This document shows, piece after piece, positions 28,065 through 37,616 of a stretch of DNA of 64,000 nt. The notes below the pieces were generated by a model, which saw only the letters and a list, made by a program, of their open reading frames with translations, was not told the origin of the DNA and ran no database searches. Source of the stretch: Arachidicoccus sp. BS20 (GTDB taxonomy: Bacteria > Bacteroidota > Bacteroidia > Chitinophagales > Chitinophagaceae). The stretch lies in contig NZ_CP015971.1 in the NCBI RefSeq assembly GCF_001659705.1, positions 744,001 through 808,000 of the forward strand, read 5' to 3'. Made by a program: the position numbers and the translations under genes. Every line of letters begins with the position of its first letter. The stretch's first letter is position 1.

Positions 28065-28751
28065 TTATTTATTCGGTGCTAATACCCGATACACGCCACC
28101 TGCAATTGCGGCGCCTATAATCGGCGCAACCCAAAACAACCACACCTGCCCCAAAGCCCAATCGCCCTGAAACACAGCAACACCAAGGCTTCTCGCCGGA
28201 TTGACAGATGTATTAGTTACCGGAATACTAATCAAATGAATAAGCGTAAGCGCCAGACCAATAGCAATACCCGCAAAGCCGTTTGCAGCATTTTTGTGCG
28301 TAGCGCCCATAATTACAATAAGAAACATAAATGTAAGCACCACTTCGCAAATGGCGCATGCAGTTAAGGAATATCCGCCAGGCGAATGAGCTCCGTAACC
28401 ATTGCAGGCAAAATCGCCCACACCAAGAAAATCCGGCTTACCGGACAAAATCAAATACAATACGCCGGCTGCCGCAATGCCGCCCAAGACCTGCGCAACA
28501 ATATACGGAATCAAATCTTTACCGCTGAAACGACCGCCCAGCCATAAACCTACCGATACCGCAGGATTAAAATGCCCGCCAGAAATATGCCCCAAAGCAT
28601 AAACACCTGTTAAAACAGTAAGACCAAATGCAAGCGCAACGCCTAAAAAACCGATACCCGTATTGGGAAATGTGGCTGCAAAAACGGCTGCTCCGCAACC
28701 GCCCAGCACTAACCAAAATGTACCGATAAACTCTGCAATGTACTTTTTCAT
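28065..28751 (-). CDS. aqpZ: Aquaporin Z-type water channel
   Basis: A 228-residue six-helix channel with both NPA boxes: [17 protein letters not shown] in loop B and [15 protein letters not shown] in loop E. The narrow-filter residues fit a water channel, with the Arg of NPAR, a His in the fifth helix region ([13 protein letters not shown]) and a small residue before the second NPA. Length is normal for AqpZ. It moves water across the inner membrane during osmotic change. It is a single-gene unit with a terminator directly after it. Confidence 0.95.
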   Translation of the reverse strand: MKKYIAEFIGTFWLVLGGCGAAVFAATFPNTGIGFLGVALAFGLTVLTGVYALGHISGGHFNPAVSVGLWLGGRFSGKDLIPYIVAQVLGGIAAAGVLYLILSGKPDFLGVGDFACNGYGAHSPGGYSLTACAICEVVLTFMFLIVIMGATHKNAANGFAGIAIGLALTLIHLISIPVTNTSVNPARSLGVAVFQGDWALGQVWLFWVAPIIGAAIAGGVYRVLAPNK

Positions 28752-28880
28752 TGTGATTGTTTTTAATTTTAATAATGTGATTCAGGTTGATTATTCAGAC
28801 GACAAGTTATAACTTTTTTCTAATTGTTAATAGAATTAATTTACGCAGCAGCCTGTTAATAACTTTAAAACAGAATAAAA

Positions 28881-29117
28881 TTATTCTTGAACTTCACTTT
28901 CCTTATGAATTTCATAAGTAAGTGCACCGCTTGGACAGCGCGTTACCTGCTCCACAATCCGTTCGGCAGAGGCTCCCTCCATATTAATCCACGGACGTAC
29001 AAACGGGTCAAAAACTTCACGTAAACCATGCCAGCAAATTTTACTGTGTTGGCACAATTTCGGCTGCCATATTACAGTAAGGTTTCCTTTGGTATAATGC
29101 AGAATATTTTTAGGCAT
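28881..29117 (-). CDS. Small (4Fe-4S) mono-cluster protein (Fer4_19 / YjdI-like)
   Basis: A 78-residue protein with LCQHSKICWHGL near residue 21, a PWINMEGASAERIVEQV spacer and RCPSGALTY near 60. This is the pattern of the Fer4_19 (YjdI) family, in which cysteines from the first pair and the CPSGAL motif bind one iron-sulfur cluster. It stands alone; a TATTTTTG promoter box lies about 45 bases upstream (29169-29162). The function of the family is not established; a redox or sensing role is likely. Confidence 0.85.
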   Translation of the reverse strand: MPKNILHYTKGNLTVIWQPKLCQHSKICWHGLREVFDPFVRPWINMEGASAERIVEQVTRCPSGALTYEIHKESEVQE

Positions 29118-29387
29118 GAGAACAAAATTTTGTTGAGGAAAGTTACAATATTTCCTAAAGACAAAAATAGAAAGCCGGCAAATATTTTTTAGTAAAAGAA
29201 CTTTCTAAATGAATCCCACGGATTTATGCACATATAATACAAAAACACATATGACCATTTGCAGTCTTATGATGAACAAATTGTTACCAAAAATACAATC
29301 ACACCATTTTATTCGTTTCTTAACTAACTTTAATTCTCTGCTTTCAAACAAAAAACACATACTATCATCTATTAGTTAAATATAACT

Positions 29388-29395
29388 TAGCTTTG
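29388..29395 (+). promoter_or_regulatory. Candidate promoter -7 box for the small ORF at 29412
   Basis: TAGCTTTG fits TAnnTTTG and lies 17 bases before the ATG. The rest of the 29118-29411 spacer is AT-rich and shows no gene. Confidence 0.4.
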
Positions 29396-29411
29396 GCTAA
29401 ACTAACTTGTT

Positions 29412-29663
29412 ATGGTATTCTTTTTCAAACGAAACAAAAAGGATGAATCCATGTCTAATTCGTATTCATCAAACCCTTTCCTCAAAAAAGGCGACTACAT
29501 TTATTTGCATTCTACAACCGGTCGCAACAAAATCATTTCCGTAGAAGAAAACGGATTTTATTCTGTACCGGAAGAATCGGCGAACAAAAACGTAACCCCT
29601 GAATTTCATCATTGGAACGACTTCCGAAGATGGAGCAGAAAACGGAATGAAGAGCAACATTAA
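29412..29663 (+). CDS. Small hypothetical protein
   Basis: An 83-residue basic protein without a membrane segment. The core NPFLKKGDYIYLHSTTGRNK resembles a small beta-barrel start, and the tail is rich in Arg, Trp and His (HHWNDFRRWSRKRNEEQH). I do not recognise a family. A second ATG at 29451 (MSNSYSSNPF) gives a 70-residue alternative that drops the Lys-rich leader. A promoter-like box upstream supports expression. Confidence 0.5.
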   Translation: MVFFFKRNKKDESMSNSYSSNPFLKKGDYIYLHSTTGRNKIISVEENGFYSVPEESANKNVTPEFHHWNDFRRWSRKRNEEQH

Positions 29664-29703
29664 TCACAAATTTCAACTGTAAGTTTCAAAGCGGCTGTAA
29701 TGG

Positions 29704-30162
29704 TTAATTATAGCTATTTCTGCCGTTTTGAGACTTATTTTGTTGCTTTGTTTTTCCCCACAATATTCCGGGCAAAACACCCAGTAACGTTCCTATTGTA
29801 TTGGTAAGCACATCGTTTATATCGGCAAAACCTATTTTAAATATAAATTGCACTACTTCAATCGCTACGCTGCACAAAAAACCATACAGCAGTAAAGTAC
29901 TCCATTTGCTGATGCCAAATAATGCAGAAAGACAAAAAGGTACTGGTACAAATAATAATATGTTGCCCCAGAAATCGATATTCTCAAAGATTTTTTTCCC
30001 TTTGTATAATGAATTAATATCACTATACCGCTTCAATATATTTAAGTTATATCCTATATGAATATTTTTAAATACTTCCATTCTCGGATAAACCCGGATG
30101 CCGAAAACGACATAAGAAAGAAACAATAAGTATAATAGCGAAAAAATTCTCTTTGCCTTCAT
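29704..30162 (-). CDS. VanZ-family membrane protein
   Basis: A 152-residue membrane protein with four hydrophobic segments and the VanZ-type core: NILLFVPVPFCLSALFG, then VAIEVVQFIFKIGFADINDV followed by LTNTIGTLLG. The Asp-Asn/Asp-Val-x-x-Asn pattern in the last loop is typical of the family. VanZ of enterococci gives teicoplanin resistance, but most chromosomal VanZ-like proteins in Bacteroidota have no known role and are not tied to resistance. It lies 72 bases downstream of the MATE transporter on the same strand. Confidence 0.85.
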   Translation of the reverse strand: MKAKRIFSLLYLLFLSYVVFGIRVYPRMEVFKNIHIGYNLNILKRYSDINSLYKGKKIFENIDFWGNILLFVPVPFCLSALFGISKWSTLLLYGFLCSVAIEVVQFIFKIGFADINDVLTNTIGTLLGVLPGILWGKTKQQNKSQNGRNSYN

Positions 30163-30234
30163 TCAAATAGCTTTCAAAGAAAACGAAGATAAGAAATATC
30201 GAAAGCTATCTAAACATGAATGCAGAGAAAATGG

Positions 30235-31563
30235 TTAAAATTTTTTCGCAATCATTTTGTTAAATCTTTTATTAAGCAAAATTGAAACAGCGCTCAAGCC
30301 TATAACAAAACCCACCCATATTCCCGATGCACCAAAATGAAACGTAAAAGCCAGTAAACAACCCGCAGGAACGCCGACTATCCAATAAGCAATTGCCATA
30401 TAAATCGTAGGCACTTTTACATCGTTGATTCCCCGCAAACAGCCGACAGCTATGGCTTGCGTAGCATCGGATATTTGAAAAACAGCCGCAAAAATCATTA
30501 ACGTCGAAGCAAGCAAAACCACATGCACATCAGCATTAAAAATCAACGACAGTTGTTTTCTGAAGATAATAAACAATATAGCGCAACACAAGCCATATAA
30601 CAATCCCGAATAAAAAGTACTCTTGCCGATATGGTTTATTTCGTCCCAATTTTTTCTACCGAAAGCATTACCTATGCGGATAGCACTTCCCTGCGCTAGA
30701 CCAAGCGAAACCATAAACGTAAGCGCAGCACATTGCAAAGCAATCTGGTGCGCTGCCTGCGACACTGCGCCAAGCGTGCCAACCAAAATTGCCGAAACAG
30801 CGAAAGCTCCTGCTTCCAACACAGCCTGCAACGCACTTGGAACACCTATTCCAAGCAAATCTTTGATACTTTGCCAACGAATATTCCATTGATTTTTTCT
30901 TACTAAAATATACCTGCGAAAAGTTGGATGAAAACAGACAATTAAAATAAGTGTAACTAAAATAATAGTTCGTGTAATTAAAGTTCCAAGCGCAGCGCCC
31001 ACTAACTCCAGTCTCGGAAAACCAAAATGCCCGTAAATCAGCATCCAGTTTAAAAATACATTCAAAGGCATAGACAGTAATGAAAGCATCATGGCTGTGC
31101 GCGTTTTTTCGAGTCCATCCGTGAATTGTTTCAAAGCGATAAACATTAACGATGGAATAAGTGAAATGCTTACAATTCTGAGAAAAGGCTCTGCAAGCCG
31201 CGCCACATCTGCATCCTGACCAAGATGATATAAAATATTTTTACCAAACTCCAAACAAAGTGAAATAAAAACAGCACCAAGTGTACACAACAGGAAACCA
31301 TTAAAAAGATAATGCGAAACCTGTTGCCCGTCTCTCCTGCCGTGTGCCAATGCTACTTTTTGCGAAATAGACATTGTAAGCCCGATGCCGAAAACAAACG
31401 GAATCGTAAGCACACTATTAACCAACGCCGCAGCCGCCAACTGTTTGTAACTGATAGCGCCCACCATTGCGGAATCTATCAATCCCAGCGACATTTGCGT
31501 AACTTCTCCCAGAATAATCGGTAAGGATAATTTCCACGTTTTTATAGCTTCCTGCTTCAACAT
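30235..31563 (-). CDS. MATE-family efflux transporter
   Basis: A 442-residue protein with twelve predicted helices in two MatE repeats. Family signatures are visible in the N-half (ILGEVTQMSLGLIDSAMVGA) and in the C-half (GVPSALQAVLEAGAFAVSAI, SQAAHQIALQCAALTFMVSL). MATE proteins export cationic drugs or metabolites using Na+ or H+. Length is normal for the NorM-like group. No regulator is adjacent; the VanZ gene follows on the same strand. Confidence 0.93.
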   Translation of the reverse strand: MLKQEAIKTWKLSLPIILGEVTQMSLGLIDSAMVGAISYKQLAAAALVNSVLTIPFVFGIGLTMSISQKVALAHGRRDGQQVSHYLFNGFLLCTLGAVFISLCLEFGKNILYHLGQDADVARLAEPFLRIVSISLIPSLMFIALKQFTDGLEKTRTAMMLSLLSMPLNVFLNWMLIYGHFGFPRLELVGAALGTLITRTIILVTLILIVCFHPTFRRYILVRKNQWNIRWQSIKDLLGIGVPSALQAVLEAGAFAVSAILVGTLGAVSQAAHQIALQCAALTFMVSLGLAQGSAIRIGNAFGRKNWDEINHIGKSTFYSGLLYGLCCAILFIIFRKQLSLIFNADVHVVLLASTLMIFAAVFQISDATQAIAVGCLRGINDVKVPTIYMAIAYWIVGVPAGCLLAFTFHFGASGIWVGFVIGLSAVSILLNKRFNKMIAKKF

Positions 31564-31643
31564 AAGCGGGCAAAGTTATTGTTTTTCTTTCGGCGTAATT
31601 TTTATATTTACATTACTTTCGGCGCGGAATAAAAAATTTTCCA

Positions 31644-32504
31644 ATGACCATTTACGAAGCACAGCAAACGCTTACACAACAATTAAAAAACATCTACGAT
31701 ACGGAAGAAACACCCGGCATCGCAGATTTGGTATTGGAAAAAATAACGCATCAGAAACGTATTGACAGATTACTAAAGAAAGACATTCCGCTTTCGGAAC
31801 AAGAAGAATTGTTATTTAAAAAATATACTTCCGAACTATTGCAACATCGTCCCGTTCAGTATGTTTTGGAAGAAGCTCATTTTTACGGATTGGACTTTTT
31901 TGTAAATGAAAATGTATTAATTCCACGACCGGAAACAGAAGAACTGGTCGATTGGATTTGCAAAACTATTTCGCAAAAAAATATCAATGATAAAATACTT
32001 GACATCGGCACAGGAAGCGGAATTATACCAGTCAGTATAAAAAATAAATTTCCTTCGGCAAAGGTCTCCGCGATTGACATTTCTTCAAAGGCTTTGGAGA
32101 TTGCGAAGCAAAATGCTGCCAACCACCATACCGAAATCGGGTTTTATGAAATGGATATTCTGGATGAAAAAAGTTGGCATCAATTAAATTCTTTCGACAT
32201 CATCGTTAGCAATCCGCCGTACATAAGGCAAACCGAAAAAAACGAAATGAATAAAAATGTGCTGGAATATGAACCGCACACGGCATTGTTCGTGCCCGAC
32301 GAAAAGCCGTTATTGTTTTACGAAACAATTGCCAAATTCTCCACAACGCATTTATCGCCAAAGGGTTATCTTTTCTTTGAAATCAATGAAAATTTAGGAC
32401 AGGAAGTTGTAGCGATGCTGCAAAACCTTTCGTTCAATCAAATTGAATTAAGAAAAGATTTTCAGGGTAAAGATAGAATGGTTAAGTGTATGTTTAAAAA
32501 ATAA
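31644..32504 (+). CDS. prmC: Peptide chain release factor N5-glutamine methyltransferase
   Basis: A 286-residue PrmC (HemK), which methylates the glutamine of the GGQ motif in release factors RF1 and RF2. The N-terminal helical domain is followed by LIPRPETEELVDWI, SAM motif I ILDIGTGSGIIPV (about residue 114) and the catalytic NPPY at residues 190-193 that holds the target Gln. All key motifs are intact. It is divergent from the MATE gene and 46 bases upstream of the msrA reading frame. Confidence 0.95.
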   Translation: MTIYEAQQTLTQQLKNIYDTEETPGIADLVLEKITHQKRIDRLLKKDIPLSEQEELLFKKYTSELLQHRPVQYVLEEAHFYGLDFFVNENVLIPRPETEELVDWICKTISQKNINDKILDIGTGSGIIPVSIKNKFPSAKVSAIDISSKALEIAKQNAANHHTEIGFYEMDILDEKSWHQLNSFDIIVSNPPYIRQTEKNEMNKNVLEYEPHTALFVPDEKPLLFYETIAKFSTTHLSPKGYLFFEINENLGQEVVAMLQNLSFNQIELRKDFQGKDRMVKCMFKK

Positions 32505-32570
32505 TTTTTTCTTTGCAGTAAAATAATTGTGTAGTAGTTTGCAACATAAGTGAGGGACAAAATTGTGATT

Positions 32571-33224
32571 ATGACTACCAGATTAATAACAAGCACGGTA
32601 TTATGTTTTGCATTATTAACGTCTTGTGTGGAACAAAAAAATCATCAAAAAAATATGGACGAAAAATTCTCTGACAGTATTGCAATATCCGACAACGTTG
32701 ATACCGCAACATTCGGAACAGGTTGTTTTTGGTGTACCGAAGCTATTTTTCAAAGGCTGAAAGGCGTTGAAAAAGTAGTAAGCGGTTACAGCGGCGGTAC
32801 GATTCCCAACCCGACTTACGAAGAGGTTTGTACGGGTACAACCGGCTATGCAGAGGTATGCCAGATTTTTTATAACCCGTCCGAAATTTCTTTTGATGAA
32901 TTGCTGAAAGTTTTTTGGCAAACGCACGACCCGACTACCTTAAACCGTCAGGGAAATGATGTAGGACCGCAATACAGAAGCGTAGTTTTCTTTCATAACG
33001 AAGAACAAAAAAATAAAGCTGAAAAATACAAAACAGAGCTAAATAAAAGCGGCGCTTGGGCAAACCCTGTTGTAACGGCAATAGAACCGTACAGCAATTT
33101 TTATTCGGCAGAAAATTATCATCAAAACTATTACAACAACAATCCGAGACAAATGTATTGCCAGTATGTGATTAAGCCCAAACTGGAAAAATTTGAAAAA
33201 GTTTTTAAAAACGAATTGAAATAA
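32571..33224 (+). CDS. msrA: Peptide methionine-S-sulfoxide reductase, lipoprotein form
   Basis: A 217-residue MsrA that reduces methionine-S-sulfoxide in oxidised proteins. The catalytic motif is GTGCFWC at residues 50-55 (nucleophile Cys52), followed by GVEKVVSGYSGGTIPNPTYE, VCTGTTGYAEVCQI and the DPTTLNRQGNDVGPQYRS loop. The ATG at 32571 gives a lipoprotein signal with LLTSC (lipid Cys19), so the enzyme probably repairs envelope proteins. The frame extends to a GTG at 32550, which is less likely. It ends 3 bases from the convergent helicase gene. Confidence 0.95.
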   Translation: MTTRLITSTVLCFALLTSCVEQKNHQKNMDEKFSDSIAISDNVDTATFGTGCFWCTEAIFQRLKGVEKVVSGYSGGTIPNPTYEEVCTGTTGYAEVCQIFYNPSEISFDELLKVFWQTHDPTTLNRQGNDVGPQYRSVVFFHNEEQKNKAEKYKTELNKSGAWANPVVTAIEPYSNFYSAENYHQNYYNNNPRQMYCQYVIKPKLEKFEKVFKNELK

Positions 33225-33227
33225 AAT

Positions 33228-36200
33228 TTACACTTCTTCTTCGCTCGCTTCATGCAAAGCGACAGCCATATTATTAGTCTTTACAAATTTGCACCATTCG
33301 CAATCGGGTTTGCCGCAACCTGTTTTAAATTCGCGACCCTGAATCTTCTGCCATGTATCTTTTATTTGTTGCGTAACAATGGAAATATCCTGTGGCGTTA
33401 CCAACACCTTTTCCGTTTTATATTCATCGCTTACAGGTTCAACAAATTCAAACGCCGTACTGATGGCATCCCAGTCGTTCGTGCGGTCGTTGTCCATCAG
33501 TATTTTATAAAAAACAGCCTGCCGCCAGTAATCGCCACCAACTTCTAACTCGTGAGCTTTTTCAAGTTCTCCGTTTTCCCTCGCTTTGGCTGCGTTCTCC
33601 ATATCAGGCGCATTCAGTTTCTTTTTAGCATTTTGATATTTACCCGTTTTATAGTCCACCACGTTCACTTGCTTGCCCGAAAATTCCAGTTTGTCCAGCT
33701 TTCCGTTAAGCGGAACATTGTCCACGGAAACATTCCGGATATTGCGTTCTACCAACACAATTTTATTCCAGTTATCGATATGCGATTCGTAATAAGCCGG
33801 TAATATTTTTTTGCCGTAATCCATTTTTAAAATAAAACTTTCCGGCGTGAAAGCATCGCGGTTTTTCTGCATAAACCAATTAAAATCGTCCAGTAATTCC
33901 TGCGACGATGGAAAAGTATTATCGTTGCTTTTCATCTTTTCAAACAAACGCTGCAAGGCAAAATGTATGGCGCTTCCGAACACCATACTTTCACTTTTTG
34001 CGGAAGGAACGCGAATCAGGTTTTGGTAATAAAACTTCAGCGGACAATCCAGATAATTGTTCAGATGCGTAACGCTCAACGAATAATTTTTCAGGATTTG
34101 ACTGATATAATTTTCTTCCACAAGTTCAATTTCCGGCAGTGCCGTTTCACTGAACTGCAAAGCAAGATAATCTGTCAATTGCGCATCAGGAAGGGCTTTC
34201 GGCAAAGGTTGCCAGTTCATGCCGTCGCATATTTCCTTCACAAAAGTGGATTGCACCAACGGCTTTTCATTCTTGTCTTTTACGGAATAAGAAATCTGCA
34301 AATGCGTTTTGGCGCGCGTAATCGCCACGTAAAACAATCTTCTGCTTTCTTCCAAATCGTCTCCATGACTGTTGCCGCCGCTCAATAAATTATCGGGATA
34401 TTTATACGTTCTGTTATTGCCTGCATTGCTTTCGTCCCAAATTTTATTGATACAACCTGTAACAAAAACATAATCGTATTCCGAGCCTTTAGATGCGTGT
34501 GCAGTAATCAGGTTCACGCCGTTATCCGAAGCAACAACTTTGTACAAAGGCACGGCAATTTTATTCCTCTGCATAATGCCGATATTATACAACAATTCGT
34601 GCAAAGTCAAGTCAGGCTTGCGTTTGCAAGTATCTTTGATAAAATTGAAGAACGAATTTAAAATCTGCATCAGCCAGGGCTTTTCTGCGTTTTGCATGAC
34701 GTATGATAACACGCCTGCGCGCTGAATAACCAGCTCAACCAGCTGCTGAACAGTTATATTATTGGCTTGCTTCAGCAAATATTCCAGCACTTCGCTTATC
34801 TGTTGCAAGCTGTTATCGGGCTGCGCAAATAAGTCGCCGTTGCTTGCTTTCAGCTCGCTCAACATTCTGCGCAATGAATATCGGTCGTCTTTTCTGCCGA
34901 TATTTTTTTCGTTCATCCGCATACTCAAAAGCGCGATAGCAGAAGGTTTTGCAGAGAAAAAATTAAAATGCAGCATCTTAAACAACAAGTCATCCGCACT
35001 AAACGGAATGGTATTTTCTTTATCAATCCACGTCAAAATACTGATGATATTCTGGATAAAAGGCAGTTCCAACACATCGATTTTTTTTCTCGAATTGACA
35101 GGAATATCTTTGTTTTCGAGAATAGCGGCAATGCTTTCCACCTGCGCGTGGTTGCGATAAATCACGGCAATCTCTTTTCCGCTGACACCGCTGTTTACAA
35201 GGCTTTCAATCTGCAAAGCAATATCCATCGCTTCGTGCGTAACATTGGGATATTCTATAATCGCCGGCTGCGCGGAAACGCTTTGCAGTGCTGCGTTTGA
35301 AGCCGTAAGCGGCTTATCGTTTTCAATGGAAACGGTTCTTAATTTATTGTTCGAAATAAGCCTGTAAGCCGCCTCCAGAATGACTTGCGTAGAACGGTAA
35401 TTATTGACCAAATCAATCTTCACGATTTCGCCTTCATATTTTTTTTCAAAATCAATAATATTCGCAACATTTGCATCCTGAAAAGAAAAAATACTTTGGT
35501 CTGCATCGCCTACGACAAACACATTCGGTACGTCCCAATGGTTTGTGAGATATTGCAGTAACAGGTTTTGCGAACGGCTTGTATCTTGAAACTCATCTAC
35601 GAGAAAATACAAAAAACGCTCCTGATAATCGAGCAGCAAATCTTCGTTTTTTGCGAAAGCATTCAGCACCCACAAAATCATATCGTCAAAATTATAACGG
35701 CTCATGTCCGCCATCATTTTGTTGTAGCGCGGAAAAAGATTTGCAGCTGCACGCAGCATTTCCATCTTTTCTGTTTCGGCTGCAATCTTATTCGGATTTG
35801 GGTCTCCCACATTAAATTCCTTGTATTTTCTTTTATAAACAAATTCATCGCGTGTGGGCAAATCTCGCAGGTACTCATTAATTTTTTCGTTAAAATAATC
35901 CGCATCCCAAGCCTCTTTTTTCATCAGGCTGAATAACGATTTCAGTCTTGCGGCTTCGTAATACACATCGCCGCGAAAACGCTTTAAAATATTATCCGGC
36001 TCAATGGAATCAATCAGTTTGTTGTACAAATCGATTTCTTCAATATCGCTGACAGGCTCCAAATTCCACTTGCCGAAATAGCTGAGATTGTCCTGAATCA
36101 CTTCGTTGCAAAAAGAATGAAATGTATGAATCTTCACGCCATACGCCGCCGTACCAATGATTTTCAACAGGCGGTTGCGCATTTCCACCGCGCCGTTATC

Positions 36201-36410
36201 GGTATAAGTAAGGCACAGAATTTCGTTGGGATTGGTATCGGTCTGCATCAGAATATTGCCGATACGCGTCGCCAGTATCTGCGTTTTTCCCGTACCCGGA
36301 CCGGCGTTTACGATTACCGCGCCTTCAATCGTATCAACGGCTTTGTGCTGTTCGGCATTGAGGGAGTTATATGCCTGATTAAATTTTTCGAGTTGTTCTT
36401 TGATAGTCAT
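33228..36410 (-). CDS. UvrD/Rep-type helicase with C-terminal PD-(D/E)XK nuclease and Fe-S cysteines
   Basis: A 1060-residue SF1A helicase-nuclease. Walker A AGPGTGKT is at residues 36-43, and Walker B is seen in FLYFLVDEFQDTS. Motif IV-VI regions follow (VNNYRSTQVILEAA, GVNLITAHASKGSEYDYVF, RRLFYVAITRAKTHL). The C-terminal 300 residues form a RecB-like nuclease with GKLDKLEFSGKQVNVVDYKTGK. Cysteines in NYLDCPLKFYYQ and GCGKPDCEWCKF form the four-Cys iron-sulfur clasp known from AddB and AdnA/B-type nucleases. The protein therefore should unwind and cut DNA ends in recombination repair. No AddA/AddB or RecC/D partner is adjacent. Confidence 0.9.
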   Translation of the reverse strand: MTIKEQLEKFNQAYNSLNAEQHKAVDTIEGAVIVNAGPGTGKTQILATRIGNILMQTDTNPNEILCLTYTDNGAVEMRNRLLKIIGTAAYGVKIHTFHSFCNEVIQDNLSYFGKWNLEPVSDIEEIDLYNKLIDSIEPDNILKRFRGDVYYEAARLKSLFSLMKKEAWDADYFNEKINEYLRDLPTRDEFVYKRKYKEFNVGDPNPNKIAAETEKMEMLRAAANLFPRYNKMMADMSRYNFDDMILWVLNAFAKNEDLLLDYQERFLYFLVDEFQDTSRSQNLLLQYLTNHWDVPNVFVVGDADQSIFSFQDANVANIIDFEKKYEGEIVKIDLVNNYRSTQVILEAAYRLISNNKLRTVSIENDKPLTASNAALQSVSAQPAIIEYPNVTHEAMDIALQIESLVNSGVSGKEIAVIYRNHAQVESIAAILENKDIPVNSRKKIDVLELPFIQNIISILTWIDKENTIPFSADDLLFKMLHFNFFSAKPSAIALLSMRMNEKNIGRKDDRYSLRRMLSELKASNGDLFAQPDNSLQQISEVLEYLLKQANNITVQQLVELVIQRAGVLSYVMQNAEKPWLMQILNSFFNFIKDTCKRKPDLTLHELLYNIGIMQRNKIAVPLYKVVASDNGVNLITAHASKGSEYDYVFVTGCINKIWDESNAGNNRTYKYPDNLLSGGNSHGDDLEESRRLFYVAITRAKTHLQISYSVKDKNEKPLVQSTFVKEICDGMNWQPLPKALPDAQLTDYLALQFSETALPEIELVEENYISQILKNYSLSVTHLNNYLDCPLKFYYQNLIRVPSAKSESMVFGSAIHFALQRLFEKMKSNDNTFPSSQELLDDFNWFMQKNRDAFTPESFILKMDYGKKILPAYYESHIDNWNKIVLVERNIRNVSVDNVPLNGKLDKLEFSGKQVNVVDYKTGKYQNAKKKLNAPDMENAAKARENGELEKAHELEVGGDYWRQAVFYKILMDNDRTNDWDAISTAFEFVEPVSDEYKTEKVLVTPQDISIVTQQIKDTWQKIQGREFKTGCGKPDCEWCKFVKTNNMAVALHEASEEEV

Positions 36411-36545
36411 AAAACACTAAATAAACTGCTGTAAAGTACACAGAAAAAGGGAAAATATACAAGGAAAAATCAAGCAGTGTAAACGACTCAGAATAGCAAT
36501 TTACAATATTTTATTATAGTTTCGGAATCTATTTGATAATAGAAA

Positions 36546-37481
36546 TCAAAATCGATAACCTCTTAAAAAATCTTCAATCTGCATTCTTTTTTTACCTTCC
36601 AACTGAATATCTTTTACATGAATAAAACCATTGCTGCAAGCAAACTTCAGGAAGGATTTTTCATCGGTTTCATATTCTCCGGTTGTTTTATCGTGCGCAA
36701 CAATTTCTTTTTCCGCAAAGAAAATTTTCAACTTTCTTCCATTCAGCTCGGTAAACGCTGCAGGAAAAGGCGACAACCCGCGAATGAGATTATACACTGC
36801 TTCAACTGTTTTGGAGAAATCTATTTTGCAGGTTTCGGTAAAAATTTTCGGTGCAGGTTTTAAATATTTTTCCTCAAAGGAAGAAGATTGCATAGTTTCC
36901 TGCAAACTATCGCCGCACAAGCCTTTCAGCGTTTTTAGCAAAAGCTCCGCTCCTATTATTTTCATCTTATCATGAACAGTTCCGGCAGTATCTTTTTCGT
37001 CAATCGGAAATTTTTCCTGCAATAAAATATTGCCGGTATCAATCGCGTGTTGCAACTTAAAAGTAGTAACACCTGTTTCTTTTTCGCCATTGATAATTGC
37101 CCAGTTAATCGGCGCTGCGCCACGATATTGCGGCAGCAAAGAACCGTGTAAATTTATTGTTCCCATTGATGGCATATTCCAAACAATTTCGGGCAACATT
37201 CGGAATGCAACTACGATTTGAACATCTGCATTCAAGGATTTTAATTGCTGAATAAAATCTTCATTTTTCAGTTTTTCGGGTTGCAATAAAAACAGATTAT
37301 GTTCTACCGCATACTTTTTTACTGCGCTTTGCGAAAGCTGCATTCCACGCCCGGAAGGTTTATCCGGCATCGTAATTACGCCCACGATATTTGCACCTGC
37401 ATTGATTAACGCATCAAGCGAAGCCACAGCAAATTCGGGCGTTCCCATGAATACGATTCTTAAGTCTTTGAAATCTTTCAT
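36546..37481 (-). CDS. fmt: Methionyl-tRNA formyltransferase
   Basis: A 311-residue Fmt, which formylates Met on initiator tRNA using 10-formyl-tetrahydrofolate. The N-terminal domain shows LRIVFMGTPEFAVASLDAL, INLHGSLLPQYRGAAPINWA with the catalytic Asn and His, and TGVTTFKLQHAIDTGNILLQ with the catalytic Asp; the oligonucleotide-binding C-terminal domain (IRGLSPFPAAFTELNGRKLK) completes it. The length is standard. It lies alone between the helicase gene and a membrane protein gene on the same strand. Confidence 0.97.
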   Translation of the reverse strand: MKDFKDLRIVFMGTPEFAVASLDALINAGANIVGVITMPDKPSGRGMQLSQSAVKKYAVEHNLFLLQPEKLKNEDFIQQLKSLNADVQIVVAFRMLPEIVWNMPSMGTINLHGSLLPQYRGAAPINWAIINGEKETGVTTFKLQHAIDTGNILLQEKFPIDEKDTAGTVHDKMKIIGAELLLKTLKGLCGDSLQETMQSSSFEEKYLKPAPKIFTETCKIDFSKTVEAVYNLIRGLSPFPAAFTELNGRKLKIFFAEKEIVAHDKTTGEYETDEKSFLKFACSNGFIHVKDIQLEGKKRMQIEDFLRGYRF

Positions 37482-37565
37482 AATTATCTTTCTTTATGCT
37501 TCTTAGCGTATTCGTGTCTTAGTGGCTATAATTTGCCATAAAGACTCAAAGTTTCGCAAAGAAAA

Positions 37566-37595
37566 AAGGTTTTAAACTTCGCAGTCTAAAACCTT
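37566..37595 (-). terminator. Terminator of the membrane protein gene at 37617
   Basis: A 9-bp stem AAGGTTTTA / TAAAACCTT with a 12-base loop; on the minus strand it runs into TTTTTTC 22 bases after the stop. Confidence 0.7.
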
Positions 37596-37616
37596 ATACA
37601 TTTTTTATTTAAAAAA

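Noticed and set aside
29704-30162. Glycopeptide resistance determinant (vanZ)
   Set aside because: VanZ-like proteins alone are widespread and no vanHAX or vanS/R genes are present.
37495-37565. Possible small gene in the spacer before fmt
   Set aside because: Only low-complexity phrases such as TTAGTGGC and CAAAGACTCAAAG, common in Bacteroidota spacers, and no open frame.
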